Part shown: one piece after another, positions 1 to 9,853 of the stretch
How the letters are laid out: each line of letters begins with the position of its first letter
Numbering within the stretch: position 1 is the first letter of the stretch
Source of the DNA: Ectopseudomonas guguanensis
GTDB lineage: Bacteria; Pseudomonadota; Gammaproteobacteria; Pseudomonadales; Pseudomonadaceae
Direction of reading: 5' to 3'
DNA: 64,000 nucleotides
Assembly: GCF_900104265.1 (NCBI RefSeq)
Contig: NZ_FNJJ01000010.1
Location: 62,001 to 126,000 of the forward strand
Position numbers and translations under genes: made by a program
Notes under the pieces: model-generated
What the model was told of the DNA's origin: nothing
Database searches by the model: none
The model's input: only the letters and a program-made list of their open reading frames with translations

Positions 1-35
1 CAAACGCGTTAATCAACGTTCCATCTGAAGGATTT

Positions 36-548
36 TTGATCGTGCAACAACATCCGTACTCCGTGCTGACCTCCGAGCAGGTTAAGGGCCAACTGATCTT
101 CACGCCGTGCCCTGGCACCAAAGACACATCGGTCGCTGAAGCGCTGGACACCCTCAAGGAAGCCGGTGCTTCGGCCTTGCTGACCTTGATGCCCACCGAA
201 GAACTGACCCAGAACGAAGTCGAGAATCTGCCTGGGCAGTGCCAGCAGCGCGGCATCGAGTGGTTCCACCTGCCGGTGGAAGACGACCAGGCACCCGGCG
301 AGCCGTTCCAGGTGGCCTGGGATGCCAACCGCGAGCGGATCAAGCAGTTGCTCACGGAAGGCAAGAACATCTCCATTCACTGCAAAGGCGGTTCGGGTCG
401 CACCGGGCTGATTGCCGCACAGCTGCTGATCGAGTGCGGTGTGCCATTTCGCGAGGCGGTCAGTGAAGTGCAGGCGCTGCGCCCCCGTGCGATTCAACAT
501 CCCGCGCATATCAACTACATAAGCCAGTTCGACATAGCCAAGTCGTAA
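36..548 (+). CDS. Dual-specificity/tyrosine phosphatase-like protein of the ars operon
   Basis: A 170-residue cytosolic protein with the Cys-based phosphatase signature [10 protein letters not shown]: nucleophile Cys116, Arg122 closing the CX5R loop, and a candidate general acid at Asp83/84. It starts at TTG (36) behind AAGGA at a good distance. It precedes an arsenate-linked GAPDH gene by 34 bp and then arsJ, all on one strand, so it is probably in the same operon. Its substrate cannot be read from sequence; context suggests arsenate or phospho-ester metabolism. CX5R phosphatases share chemistry with the low-molecular-weight arsenate reductases. The family call is firm and the role open. Confidence 0.8.
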   Translation: MIVQQHPYSVLTSEQVKGQLIFTPCPGTKDTSVAEALDTLKEAGASALLTLMPTEELTQNEVENLPGQCQQRGIEWFHLPVEDDQAPGEPFQVAWDANRERIKQLLTEGKNISIHCKGGSGRTGLIAAQLLIECGVPFREAVSEVQALRPRAIQHPAHINYISQFDIAKS

Positions 549-582
549 TTGCCCGCAGCTAGCCGCCCCGAGAGAACAAAAC

Positions 583-1587
583 ATGAGCATCAAAGTAGGT
601 ATCAACGGTTTCGGTCGTATTGGTCGTCTCGCTCTGCGTGCAGCGTGGAGTTGGCCGGAGTTCGAATTCGTCCAGATCAACGACCCGGCCGGCGACGCCG
701 CCACCCACGCCCATCTGCTGAACTTCGACTCGGTGCACGGCCGCTGGCAGCATGAGGCGAGCAGCGATGGCGAGAACGTGGTGATCGACGGCAAGCACAT
801 TCGTGTCAGCGCCAATAAGGCTATCGCCGACACCGACTGGAGCGATTGCGACCTGGTGATCGAGGCCAGTGGCAAGATGAAGACCGTCGCTGTGCTTCAG
901 GCCTACCTAGATCAGGGGGTGAAGCGCGTGGTGGTCTGCGCACCGGTCAAGGAGAAAGGCGCGCTAAACGTGGTCATGGGCGTCAATCAGCACCTGTTCG
1001 ATCCGACCCAGCACCGCATCGTTACCGCGGCGTCGTGCACCACCAACTGCCTGGCTCCAGTGGTCAAGGTGATCCACGAGAACCTGAGCATTCGCCACGG
1101 CTCAATCACCACCATTCACGACCTGACCAACACCCAGAGCATCCTCGACCAGCCGCACAAGGATCTGCGTCGTGCCCGTGCCTCGGGCATGAGCCTGATC
1201 CCGACCACCACGGGTTCTGCTACCGCGATTGCCGAAATCTTCCCCGAGCTGCGCGGCAAGCTGAATGGCCACGCCGTGCGCGTGCCGCTGGCGAACGCCT
1301 CGCTGACCGACTGCGTGTTCGAGGTGGAGCGTGCGACCACGGCCGAGGAGGTCAACGCGCTGCTCAAGGCGGCCGCCGATGGCCCCCTAATGAACATCCT
1401 TGGTTACGAGGAGCGTCCCTTGGTCTCAATCGACTACCGCACCGATCCGCGCTCTTCGATCATCGATGCGCTGTCGACCATGGTGGTGAATGACACCCAA
1501 GTGAAGATCTACGCCTGGTATGACAACGAGTGGGGATACGCCAACCGCGCTGTCGAGCTGGCCAAACTGGTCGGCTTGGCCGGTTAA
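583..1587 (+). CDS. gap: Glyceraldehyde-3-phosphate dehydrogenase of the ArsJ arsenate pathway
   Basis: A full-length 334-residue NAD-dependent GAPDH. The Rossmann start is INGFGRIGR (residues 7-15) and the catalytic loop ASCTTNC places the nucleophile at Cys152; [10 protein letters not shown] lies near the C-terminus. GAPDH enzymes encoded next to arsJ are known to use arsenate in place of phosphate, giving unstable 1-arseno-3-phosphoglycerate that ArsJ exports. The 12-bp gap to arsJ supports this role rather than central glycolysis. It is probably a second GAPDH beside the housekeeping one, which the window does not show. Confidence 0.93.
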   Translation: MSIKVGINGFGRIGRLALRAAWSWPEFEFVQINDPAGDAATHAHLLNFDSVHGRWQHEASSDGENVVIDGKHIRVSANKAIADTDWSDCDLVIEASGKMKTVAVLQAYLDQGVKRVVVCAPVKEKGALNVVMGVNQHLFDPTQHRIVTAASCTTNCLAPVVKVIHENLSIRHGSITTIHDLTNTQSILDQPHKDLRRARASGMSLIPTTTGSATAIAEIFPELRGKLNGHAVRVPLANASLTDCVFEVERATTAEEVNALLKAAADGPLMNILGYEERPLVSIDYRTDPRSSIIDALSTMVVNDTQVKIYAWYDNEWGYANRAVELAKLVGLAG

Positions 1588-1599
1588 CAGGGAGCGATC

Positions 1600-2832
1600 A
1601 TGAAGGCGTTGTCTTCCCTTTCCCCGGAAGTGCGCCAGTACCTGCTGGTCACCGGCAATTACTGGGCCTTTACCCTCACCGACGGCGCGTTGCGCATGTT
1701 GGTTGTGCTGCACTTCCACACATTGGGCTACACGCCGCTGCAGATCGCGGCGCTGTTCCTGTTCTACGAGATTTTTGGCGTTATCACCAACCTGGTAGGC
1801 GGCTATCTCGGGGCTCGGCTGGGCCTGAATCGCACTATGAATATCGGTCTGGGCCTGCAGGTGCTGGCCTTGCTGATGCTGACGGTGCCCGCCGCCTGGC
1901 TGACCATTCCCTGGGTGATGGGGGCACAGGCGCTGTCGGGTATCGCCAAGGATCTGAACAAGATGAGCGCCAAGAGCTCGATCAAGCTCCTGGTACCGGA
2001 CAGCCAACAGGGCATGCTGTACAAGTGGGTGGCCATCCTCACCGGCTCGAAGAATGCGCTCAAGGGTGTGGGCTTCTTCCTTGGCGGCGCCCTGCTGGCC
2101 CTGCTGGGCTTCACGGGTGCCGTGCTGGCCATGGCGTCGGTGCTGGCCCTGATCTGGATTGCCAGCCTGTTCCTGTTGAAGAAAGACCTGGGCAAGGCCA
2201 AGGCCAAACCGAAGTTTCGCGACATGCTGTCCAAGAGCCGGGCGATCAACATCCTCTCGGCTGCGCGCCTGTTCCTGTTCGGTGCCCGCGACGTGTGGTT
2301 CGTGGTGGCGCTGCCGGTGTACCTGAGTACGGTGTTCGGCTGGGACTTTTGGCTGGTCGGGGGCTTCCTCGCCGCCTGGATCATCGGCTACGGCATCGTC
2401 CAGTCCTTCGCGCCCAACATCACCGGTAAGAAGAGCGGGCACGTACCGGATGGCCGTGCCGCCTTCGCCTGGGCTCTGGCCCTGGCGGGGCTGCCGGCGC
2501 TGATTGCCTTGGGCCTGGGTGCCGGCTGGCCAGCACAGGCCGTGCTGCTGGGCGGGTTGATGCTGTTCGGCGTGCTGTTCGCGGTGAACTCCTCGCTGCA
2601 CAGCTACTTGATCGTCAGCTATGCCAAGGAGGACGGGGTGTCCCTGGACGTGGGCTTCTACTACATGTCCAACGCCATGGGCCGGTTGATTGGCACGCTG
2701 CTCTCGGGCTGGGTATTTCAGGCCTATGGGCTGGTGGCCTGCCTCTGGATATCGAGCATCTTCGTACTGGCAGCCGCACTTATCTCCATTGCCTTGCCCA
2801 AGCACGGCGACGCTACGCAGCAGCCAGATTGA
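1600..2832 (+). CDS. arsJ: ArsJ organoarsenical efflux permease (MFS)
   Basis: A 410-residue inner-membrane major facilitator with about twelve hydrophobic segments, starting YLLVTGNYWAFTLTDGALRM, a pattern typical of ArsJ. The known role is export of 1-arseno-3-phosphoglycerate made by the linked GAPDH, which pulls arsenate out of the cell. The ATG at 1600 follows AGGGAG. It is the third gene of a tight co-directional set with the phosphatase and GAPDH. No arsR, arsB or arsC is visible, but the operon may extend left of the window. Confidence 0.92.
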   Translation: MKALSSLSPEVRQYLLVTGNYWAFTLTDGALRMLVVLHFHTLGYTPLQIAALFLFYEIFGVITNLVGGYLGARLGLNRTMNIGLGLQVLALLMLTVPAAWLTIPWVMGAQALSGIAKDLNKMSAKSSIKLLVPDSQQGMLYKWVAILTGSKNALKGVGFFLGGALLALLGFTGAVLAMASVLALIWIASLFLLKKDLGKAKAKPKFRDMLSKSRAINILSAARLFLFGARDVWFVVALPVYLSTVFGWDFWLVGGFLAAWIIGYGIVQSFAPNITGKKSGHVPDGRAAFAWALALAGLPALIALGLGAGWPAQAVLLGGLMLFGVLFAVNSSLHSYLIVSYAKEDGVSLDVGFYYMSNAMGRLIGTLLSGWVFQAYGLVACLWISSIFVLAAALISIALPKHGDATQQPD

Positions 2833-2856
2833 TCAGGCAGTGACAAGGCGGAGCAC

Positions 2857-3933
2857 TCAAGCCTCCGTCTTGGCAAGACATTGCTCTATCTCGGCGGCCG
2901 TGCTGCGAGCCGTACGGGTCACCCCGATCAGCGTCGCGGAAGCCGAGCCCGTCCACTCGCCATAGCCCACCAGCCACAGCCTGGGCTCGTTGATCGCGCG
3001 AGTACCCTCGACCGCCACTCGGCCTTCTTCAGTCACCAGCCCTAGTCCGGCCAGGTGTCCCAGCGCTGGTTTAAAGCCGGTGCACCAGATCACCGCATCG
3101 GCGGCGCTCTCTGAGCCATCGGGCCAGATCACGCCATCGCGAGTGAAGCGCTCGAAGGGGCGCACGGCATGCAGGACGCCGCGTTCGCGCGCCTCGACAA
3201 CGGGTGGCACCATCACGACATCGCCCAGGCCACCCGCCGGCTGTTCGATGACGCGACCTTCCTGTTGAGCTTTCCAGCGCTCGGTGGCTCGCTCAAACAA
3301 CACGCGACCATCAACATCATCGGGCAGGAACAAGGGCTCGGTAGGTGTCACCCAGATAGCGTCAGCCGCTTTCGAAACCTCCGCCAGAATCTGCGCACCC
3401 GAGTTGCCGCCGCCTACGACCAGCACTCGTTTGCCTACGAAAGCCTGGGCATCGACATAGTGGGCCGAATGCAGCTGCTGGCCGCGGAACAACTCGCTAC
3501 CCGGATAGCTGGGGATATGGGGATTGCTCCAGGTACCAGTGGCGCTGACCACTGCCTTGGCATCCCAATGCCCTTGCTCTGCATGGACACGCAGCGCGCC
3601 ATTGATGCGTTCGATCGAGGTGACGCGCACGGGACGCTGGATGGGGAGCTGGTAGCGCGTCTCATAGCGTGTCAGGTAGTCGATGACGTGATCGCGTGAG
3701 GGGTAGCCCTCTTGAACTGGCGGCATCATCCAGCCGGCAATCGAACTCCAAGTCGCCGGCGAGAACAGTCGCAAGGAGTCCCAGCCATGACGCCAGGCCC
3801 CGCCGGGGCCATCCTCGGCATCGAGCATCACAAACGACAACCCCGTACGCCGCAGAAAGTACGCGGTGGCCAGCGCGGCCTGGCCGCCGCCGATGATGAC
3901 TACATCCCACTTATTTTCAGAGCGAGCTTCCAC
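2857..3933 (-). CDS. arsO: ArsO-like FAD/NAD(P)H-dependent monooxygenase
   Basis: A flavoprotein convergent with arsJ. It has an N-terminal FAD-binding fold ([19 protein letters not shown]), a central NAD(P) fold ([12 protein letters not shown]) and a late GTG-like segment ([17 protein letters not shown]), as in the putative flavin monooxygenases found in ars clusters. I place the start at GTG 3933, giving [12 protein letters not shown] and about 358 residues, because GGGGTG lies just upstream; an ATG at 3978 without a ribosome site is the alternative. The substrate is unproven; ArsO proteins are thought to act on organic or trivalent arsenic. Confidence 0.75.
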   Translation of the reverse strand: MEARSENKWDVVIIGGGQAALATAYFLRRTGLSFVMLDAEDGPGGAWRHGWDSLRLFSPATWSSIAGWMMPPVQEGYPSRDHVIDYLTRYETRYQLPIQRPVRVTSIERINGALRVHAEQGHWDAKAVVSATGTWSNPHIPSYPGSELFRGQQLHSAHYVDAQAFVGKRVLVVGGGNSGAQILAEVSKAADAIWVTPTEPLFLPDDVDGRVLFERATERWKAQQEGRVIEQPAGGLGDVVMVPPVVEARERGVLHAVRPFERFTRDGVIWPDGSESAADAVIWCTGFKPALGHLAGLGLVTEEGRVAVEGTRAINEPRLWLVGYGEWTGSASATLIGVTRTARSTAAEIEQCLAKTEA

Positions 3934-4015
3934 TGAGGCACCCCAAACAGACCGATTGCGCAGTGTAATAGCCCGCATCAGCCAGAACGCTGATCTATCT
4001 CAGGTAACTACCTGC

Positions 4016-4405
4016 TCAGTTGCCTTCGCGATCTGGCAACCCACTGACTCTATGCTTTGGTACCAGATCGACCAACGGCGCGATCATCATCTGAGCAGTG
4101 CGAATCCAAGAGCTCAACGTCTCAAGATCGAGCTGCACGGATTCAGCTACCTCCCAGACGCAGGATTCCTCGGTCGTAACCGGCGGTAGAGTGCCTTCGA
4201 CCAACGCCAGTGCCATCGTATGCAGCTTCAGCAAGTCGTCGCGTAGAGCAATCATCCCCCCCATCTCAGCCAGGCTAGTGTCCAGTCGATCGACCAGTCC
4301 GAGTAGCTGTGACGTGTCGAAGCTGTTGCGAAGCTTCTCCAATGCGGCGGCGTCCACCTCTCCGCACGGCGTAACGCGAAAGGATGCGGGAGGAATGTTG
4401 ATCAT
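4016..4405 (-). CDS. tnpC: TnpC-like transposition regulator
   Basis: A 129-residue acidic, Leu-rich soluble protein beginning MINIPPASFRVTPCGEVDA. Its ATG overlaps the tnpA stop (ATGA), so it is translationally coupled. In Tn4652 the small TnpC in this position lowers tnpA expression post-transcriptionally. A diverged homologue sits behind the broken tnpA at 16,027-16,389 and shares the MNIPPASFRVTP start. It lacks any DNA-binding motif I recognise; the assignment rests on position, size and homology between the two copies. Confidence 0.75.
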   Translation of the reverse strand: MINIPPASFRVTPCGEVDAAALEKLRNSFDTSQLLGLVDRLDTSLAEMGGMIALRDDLLKLHTMALALVEGTLPPVTTEESCVWEVAESVQLDLETLSSWIRTAQMMIAPLVDLVPKHRVSGLPDREGN

Positions 4406-7400
4406 GTGGCCCTCTCGGTATCGGCCTGGCGGGTCGTGCTGACCCGCAGCGAGCCGGCGGCTTGTTGAAACACCGTATCCTTGATCCAGGGCTCCGGTGG
4501 CCGGTTGAGCTTGAGGTTGAACTCGCCGAAGCGCTTGACGTTGCTGGTCAGGTAGGGGCTGAGGAACGACACGTCCTCATCGGTGAACTGCCAGCCCTCG
4601 CGGGCCAGTTTCTGCAGGATGCGCATCATGTCCACGGTGTTCTGCAGGATTACCGACGAGGCCACCATATCGTTGTAGCGCAGCCGCTTCTGCTGCTCGT
4701 CCGGATCGTTCTCGGCAATCACATCGCCGCCGAAGGACAGCCACTTGGAGAAACCGTTGTAGGACTCAATCTTGTTGGTGTTCGCGGTGACCTCCTGGCG
4801 CAACTCGCGACTGCCGATCCAGTTGAGCAGGAAGATCGTACGGATCACGCTGCCCAGTGCCTGCGCCGCATGGTAGAGCTTGTTGCGCCGGCTGTAGGAA
4901 CCGAGTTTTCGCAGCAGCATGGGTGAGGAGATTTTGCCGGCCTGGATAGACAGCGCGACCTGCATCAGATCCTGCCAATGGGTTTCAATCAGGTTCCAGT
5001 CGGCAGTGTCAGTGAACAGGCGGTTGATATGTTTGTACGAGACGCCGCGATCGGGACGGCACATCACCAGGTCGCGCCAATTGCGAATACGTGGCATCAG
5101 GTTGATGCCCAACAGATGGGTGAAGGCAAAGACTGTCGCCGACTGCCCCTGAGTATCGGAATACACAGTGTCGGCCTCGACACTGAGGTCGGCCTTGAGC
5201 AGCCCCTCGATCACATAGATCGCCTCCCAGATGCCCGGAGGGATGAAGTGTTGGAACACCGCGATGTAGTTGTTGGCCACGTGCCGATAGGCCACGGCGC
5301 CCATCTTGCGGTAGCGGAAGTGATAGCCGGCCAGCAGGTTGTCATCGTAGAAATCGAACTGGGTGCCGTCCGCGGCCACGGCCTTGCCGTCGCCCCAGAG
5401 CTTGGGCAGATCGAGCTGTAGGTAGAGCTCCACCAGCTCGCGGTTGGCCTTGTCCAACTTCTCCAGCGAGAGGTGGCGGCGATTGGTATAGGACAGCATG
5501 TGCGGCGTGACATTGCCGGCCAAGTGCCGGGCCGCCTGGTTGGGGCCAAGATTGCAGCCCATGGCGAAGATGGTCATCAGGTAGCGCTCGGCCGGCTCCT
5601 TGAGCTTCGGCTCGTTGCCTGACATGGGGCCAAAATGCCGGGTGAACTGAATCCAGTGCTCGATGTTGGCCATGATGTCGAGTACGTGCCTGGCCGGCAT
5701 GCGCTGCATAAGTGCCGTCTGCAGCGAGATGGCCGAAGGCGGGATGTCACGAGCTATCACGCGACGTAGCACCGGCTCGCCGGCGTCGTTGATCGATACG
5801 TCACCTCGGCATGAAGGGAACTTGTCATCCAGCTGCTGCGCGGTTTCTTCCAACTGGGTCTTGAGGGAGGCAACGAACTCCTTCGCTGTGCCAGGCAGTC
5901 CCACCTTTTCACAGTAAGCCGGTAGTCGCTGGAGACATTCTTCCCACGGCAGCAACTGCTTGCGATAGTCGGCGAAGGATTCCGACCCTTGTACGCACAT
6001 GTCACCGGATCGTAGCTCGCTGGCCAGGTAGGAGAAAACGCAAACCTCCAGATAGCGCCGATTGGTCGGTGGCCCCTCACTGGAAGGACGGCGAACGACC
6101 TTGACCCAGCGCTCCGACGCAAATGACAAGTCAACATGCTCGTCGATCCATTCGCGGTGTAGGTTTTCGCTGTCCTGGATCAATTGAAGCGCCTGGATCA
6201 GCGACCGATCCTGAGTCGTGGGCTCCAGTTGAAGAAGATGGCTGAGGCGGAACAACAGCGATCGATGGGACCTGAAGTGCTTCCAGATCAGCGGCAGGTA
6301 GTTGTTACCACCGGTCGCCTGGACTTCGGCACAAGTCTCACGCAACCGATCCAGATTGCCATCGGGGGAGAGGTATTCCCGAATCAGGCTGCCGGCCTCC
6401 TGGTCATCCGGTTCTTGAACCAGAATCTGCACTACACCGTCCAGGGTCGCCGCCAACTGCTCCAGCTTCTGGCGTTGCCGTGCCTGTATTTGCTCCAACT
6501 CCTCCTTGGCGCGTTTATGAATCGTCGAAATCCGTCGGATGAACATCTCGGCCAGGTGATCCCGTGTCCGTACACGCATGCGGTAGATCAGAGCCAGCAT
6601 CAACGTGTAGCGCTTCGGTAGCGAGCAGTCCTTCAGCTCGGAGACGTCCGATGCTGCTGCCTGGGCAGCGAAGTGGCGGATCTTGGTGTCGACTATCCCT
6701 TCAAAAATAGCTTCCAGATCCCCGAAGCTCTCTAACCAGGTCAAGTGGTCGATCAACACTTCCAGGTGTTTGCGAGATGGCTTCTTGGGCGCCTGTTTCA
6801 GTGCATTAAAGTCGCTCTGGCGTCGCCCGAAGTCAGTGTCCAGCAGATCCTTTAGCTTATGGATCACCTCGATTGGCGTTCGGGTTACCACCAGGTTGAA
6901 TATTGCCTCTTGGGATTCGGCATGAATCCGCTCAGCGAGATCATTCAGGGTCGAGTACGCAGGAAGCTCATAATCCTGACGGATCAGTTCTTCGATCACG
7001 GAGTTGATGAGGTCGGCACGCTGATCAAGCACGAACGACATTGCTTTGGCATGCCGCTCGGCAAGCTCGATAGCATCAGATCCGTAGAATGCAGTCACAC
7101 CGAGGCGAGATCGGATCGCGTTCATGTGGCGATACTGCTGAAACCACTTGTACTCCGCGAGTTTGACCTTGCTACGCTGACCTAACTCTCCGCGAATGAA
7201 CTCCACCAGTTGATCAGGTATGTCGGTGATATCAGGAAAATATCGGAGTACCTGAAAGGTCTTCAGGAGAACGGCGAGATTGAGGTGAAAGGGGGCCTTG
7301 GACTTGCTTCGTACCCACTTAATCTCATCATCTGAGAAGGAGAAATCACGCTGCAGCTCAGCTTTCGAATACGCCTTTGACAGAGTGGGGTACGCCGTGC

Positions 7401-7416
7401 GCTCTAATGAAGCCAT
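4402..7416 (-). CDS. tnpA: Tn3-family transposase TnpA
   Basis: A full-length 1004-residue replicative transposase. The C-terminal DDE catalytic domain is recognisable from AADGTQFD, then YSDTQGQ, then TNKIESYNGF (Glu near residue 884). The N-terminal part carries the usual Tn3 DNA-binding region. The ATG at 7416 follows AAGGAGG at six bases. The gene appears intact, with about 130 bp between its start and the terminal repeat, as in Tn4651/Tn4652-type elements. Length and the adjacent TnpC favour this subgroup over classic Tn3 or Tn21. Confidence 0.95.
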   Translation of the reverse strand: MASLERTAYPTLSKAYSKAELQRDFSFSDDEIKWVRSKSKAPFHLNLAVLLKTFQVLRYFPDITDIPDQLVEFIRGELGQRSKVKLAEYKWFQQYRHMNAIRSRLGVTAFYGSDAIELAERHAKAMSFVLDQRADLINSVIEELIRQDYELPAYSTLNDLAERIHAESQEAIFNLVVTRTPIEVIHKLKDLLDTDFGRRQSDFNALKQAPKKPSRKHLEVLIDHLTWLESFGDLEAIFEGIVDTKIRHFAAQAAASDVSELKDCSLPKRYTLMLALIYRMRVRTRDHLAEMFIRRISTIHKRAKEELEQIQARQRQKLEQLAATLDGVVQILVQEPDDQEAGSLIREYLSPDGNLDRLRETCAEVQATGGNNYLPLIWKHFRSHRSLLFRLSHLLQLEPTTQDRSLIQALQLIQDSENLHREWIDEHVDLSFASERWVKVVRRPSSEGPPTNRRYLEVCVFSYLASELRSGDMCVQGSESFADYRKQLLPWEECLQRLPAYCEKVGLPGTAKEFVASLKTQLEETAQQLDDKFPSCRGDVSINDAGEPVLRRVIARDIPPSAISLQTALMQRMPARHVLDIMANIEHWIQFTRHFGPMSGNEPKLKEPAERYLMTIFAMGCNLGPNQAARHLAGNVTPHMLSYTNRRHLSLEKLDKANRELVELYLQLDLPKLWGDGKAVAADGTQFDFYDDNLLAGYHFRYRKMGAVAYRHVANNYIAVFQHFIPPGIWEAIYVIEGLLKADLSVEADTVYSDTQGQSATVFAFTHLLGINLMPRIRNWRDLVMCRPDRGVSYKHINRLFTDTADWNLIETHWQDLMQVALSIQAGKISSPMLLRKLGSYSRRNKLYHAAQALGSVIRTIFLLNWIGSRELRQEVTANTNKIESYNGFSKWLSFGGDVIAENDPDEQQKRLRYNDMVASSVILQNTVDMMRILQKLAREGWQFTDEDVSFLSPYLTSNVKRFGEFNLKLNRPPEPWIKDTVFQQAAGSLRVSTTRQADTERAT

Positions 7417-7503
7417 AGGACCTCCTTTCCTGACGAATCAGAAAAGATAGTCCACGATCAGGCGAGGCGCGCATGATTTAGAAAATATCGAATAATCAAT
7501 GCA

Positions 7504-7550
7504 TTACGCGCGAAGTGAGTGAATTTTCCCTTTATCTCGGCATGACCCCC
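7504..7550 (-). repeat. Terminal inverted repeat of the Tn3-family element
   Basis: Read on the minus strand from 7549/7550 it starts GGGGTCATGCCGAGATAA and continues with an A/T-rich body and CACTCACTTCGCGCG. The GGGG start is general for Tn3-superfamily ends and GGGGTYATGCCGAGATAA matches the Tn4651/Tn5041 type as I remember it. The partner repeat is not in the window. Host helicase sequence begins at 7551. Confidence 0.8.
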
Positions 7551-9853
7551 TGCACGTCCAGCTCCTGGCGCAGCACTTCTTCCTGGGCCTGGCCGAGCAG
7601 CAGGTTGCCCGGGTCGTATTGGCTGAACACGTCGAAGAACAGTGCACTGGAGGCCTGTAGCTGGCGGGTGCTCTTCGGCGCGCCGGGGTAGCCGCTGAAC
7701 ACCAGGCCGGCGATGCGGGCGATCTCGCGAAAGCGCCGGCGCGCCAGCTCCCCGGCGTTGAGGCTGGCGAGCACGTCGGAGAGCAAGTCGTCGGTGCTGA
7801 ACAGCGCGGGCGTGAGCCGCGCGGCGAAATCCACCTCGCTGGGGCACAGCAGCTCCAGGCCATAGTCGTTGACCGCAATGGAGACACTCAGCGGTTGTTC
7901 GCGGGCCAGGCGCCAGGCCAGCAGGCTGGCCAGCCCCAGATGCACCGAACGACCGGCGAAGGGGTAGAGGAACAGATGCCAGCCTTCGCGGGACTTGAGC
8001 ACCTCCGCCAGCAGGGTGGCGGCACCGGGCAGGGCGGACCAGGCCTGCTGCACGTCGAGCAATGGGCGCAGCAGCTGCATCTCCGGGCCGACGTATTCTT
8101 CCTGGGCAGCGGCGTCGAGCTTGGCCAGCACGGCGTCCGCCAGTTCGCTGGAGAGCGGCATGCGTCCGCCGTTCCAGCGCGGGATCGCGGCCTTGCGGCT
8201 GGTGGCGCGGCGCACGTAGACGGTCATGTTTTCCACCCGCACCAGTTCCAGCGGGCGACCGGCGAAAAGGAAGGTATCGCCGGGGCGCAGCCTGGCGATG
8301 AAACCTTCCTCGACGCTGCCCAGAGAGCCTCCGCCGCCGCCCTTGCTCCAGTATTTCACCGCCAGGCTGGCGTCGCTGACGATGGTGCCGATGCTCATGC
8401 GATGGCGCCGCGCCAGGCGCGCATCGGGCACCTGCCACAGGCCGCTGGCGTCCGGCTCGGCGCGGCGGTAATCGGGGTAGGCGGTCAGCGAATGGCCGCC
8501 GTGGCGGATGAAGGCCAATGCCCACTGCCACTCGTCATCGCTGAGGCTGCGGTAGGCCCAGGCGCTGCGCACCTCGGCCAGCATGGCATCGGCGTGGAAA
8601 CCGCCGCCCAGGGCCATGCTCACCAGGTGCTGGACCAGCACGTCGAGCGGTTTGTCCGGCGAAAGCCGTGCCTCGACCTTGCGCTCGGCCACGGCGCTTT
8701 GCGCGGCGGCCGCTTCCAGCACTTCCAGGCTATGGGTGGGCACCAGCGTGGCGCGGGACGGGCGCCCCGGAGCGTGGCCGGAGCGGCCGGCGCGCTGCAT
8801 GAGACGGGCCACGCCCTTGGGCGAGCCGATCTGCAGCACCCGTTCCACCGGCAGGAAATCCACCCCGAGGTCCAGGCTCGAGGTGCAGACCACGGCTTTC
8901 AGTCGGCCTTCCTTGAGCGCCTGTTCGACCCAGTCGCGCACCTCCTGCGACAGCGAGCCGTGGTGCAGGGCGAGCAGGCCGGCCCAGTCCGGGCGCGCCT
9001 CGAGCAGGGCCTGGTACCAGCTTTCCGCCTGCGAGCGGGTGTTGGTGAACACCAGTGCGGTGCTGCTGGCCTCCAGCTCCTCGACCACCTGCGGCAGCAT
9101 GCGCAGCCCCAGATGCCCGGCCCAGGGAAAGCGCTCCAGGCCGGCCGGCAGCAGGCTGTCGATGCGCAGATCCTTGGCCAGCTTGCCCTGCACCAGGCGC
9201 CCGGCGGGCATCAGCACCTCAAGGGCATGTTCAAGATTGCCGAGAGTGGCGGACAGCGCCCATACCAGCAGCGGCGGATGCCACAGGCGCAGGCGCGCGA
9301 GGGCCAGTTGCAGCTGCACGCCGCGCTTGTTGCCGAGCAGCTCGTGCCACTCGTCGATCACCACCATGCGCAGGTGGGCGAAGGCCTCGCGGGCATCGGC
9401 GCGGGTCAGCAGCAGGGTCAGGCTTTCCGGCGTGGTGATCAGCGTGCTCGGCAGCTTGCGGCTCTGCCGGGCACGTTCGGCACTACTGGTATCGCCGGTG
9501 CGCAGGCCGATGTCCCAGGGAACCTGCAGGTCATCCAGCGGCGCCTGCAGGGCGCGCGCGGTATCGGCGGCGAGGGCGCGCATCGGGGTGATCCACAGCA
9601 CCGTCAGCGGCGCCATGACCGGCTTTTTACGCGGGCGAGGGCTGGTGGTAACGGCAGGAGAGGGCGTGGCGAAACGCTCCAGGGCCGCGAACCACAGGGC
9701 GTAGGTCTTGCCGGCGCCGGTGGAGGCATGCAGCAGGCCGGACTCGCCTGCCTTGACCGCCTGCCAGACTTCCTTCTGAAAGGCGAAGGGCTTCCAGCCG
9801 CGCAGGGCGAACCAGGCGCTGGACAGGCTGTGGCGGCGAACGGGTTGATTCAT
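7532..9853 (-). CDS. Ligase-associated DEXH-box helicase, 3'-truncated by transposon
   Basis: An Lhr-like superfamily 2 helicase of 773 residues. Walker A is STGAGKT (residues 44-50), the DEXH box reads IDEWHELL, and motif VI is [12 protein letters not shown]; a C-terminal Lhr-type domain follows. It belongs to the ligase-associated DNA repair set. Its ATG overlaps the ligase stop (ATGA at 9851-9855). The reading frame crosses the transposon end, and the last residues GVMPR come from the inverted repeat, so the natural C-terminus and the usual downstream phosphoesterase gene pdeM are missing here. All helicase motifs remain, so activity may survive. Confidence 0.85.
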   Translation of the reverse strand: MNQPVRRHSLSSAWFALRGWKPFAFQKEVWQAVKAGESGLLHASTGAGKTYALWFAALERFATPSPAVTTSPRPRKKPVMAPLTVLWITPMRALAADTARALQAPLDDLQVPWDIGLRTGDTSSAERARQSRKLPSTLITTPESLTLLLTRADAREAFAHLRMVVIDEWHELLGNKRGVQLQLALARLRLWHPPLLVWALSATLGNLEHALEVLMPAGRLVQGKLAKDLRIDSLLPAGLERFPWAGHLGLRMLPQVVEELEASSTALVFTNTRSQAESWYQALLEARPDWAGLLALHHGSLSQEVRDWVEQALKEGRLKAVVCTSSLDLGVDFLPVERVLQIGSPKGVARLMQRAGRSGHAPGRPSRATLVPTHSLEVLEAAAAQSAVAERKVEARLSPDKPLDVLVQHLVSMALGGGFHADAMLAEVRSAWAYRSLSDDEWQWALAFIRHGGHSLTAYPDYRRAEPDASGLWQVPDARLARRHRMSIGTIVSDASLAVKYWSKGGGGGSLGSVEEGFIARLRPGDTFLFAGRPLELVRVENMTVYVRRATSRKAAIPRWNGGRMPLSSELADAVLAKLDAAAQEEYVGPEMQLLRPLLDVQQAWSALPGAATLLAEVLKSREGWHLFLYPFAGRSVHLGLASLLAWRLAREQPLSVSIAVNDYGLELLCPSEVDFAARLTPALFSTDDLLSDVLASLNAGELARRRFREIARIAGLVFSGYPGAPKSTRQLQASSALFFDVFSQYDPGNLLLGQAQEEVLRQELDVQGVMPR

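Larger units (their letters stand above)
4016..7550 (-). mobile_element. Terminal part of a Tn3-superfamily transposon (Tn4651/Tn4652 group)
   Basis: This stretch holds tnpA, tnpC and one terminal inverted repeat. The outer end is at 7549/7550, where the minus strand begins GGGGTCATGCCGAGATAA and abuts a helicase gene interrupted in its last codons. The other end is not visible and should lie left of the window, which would make the ars genes (1-3978) cargo. That extent is inference, since the left repeat and target duplication cannot be seen. Confidence 0.8.

Noticed and set aside
1426..2805. 459-codon antisense frame over arsJ
   Set aside because: High-GC shadow; composition is Gln/His/Gly-rich without domain, and arsJ on the other strand is clear.
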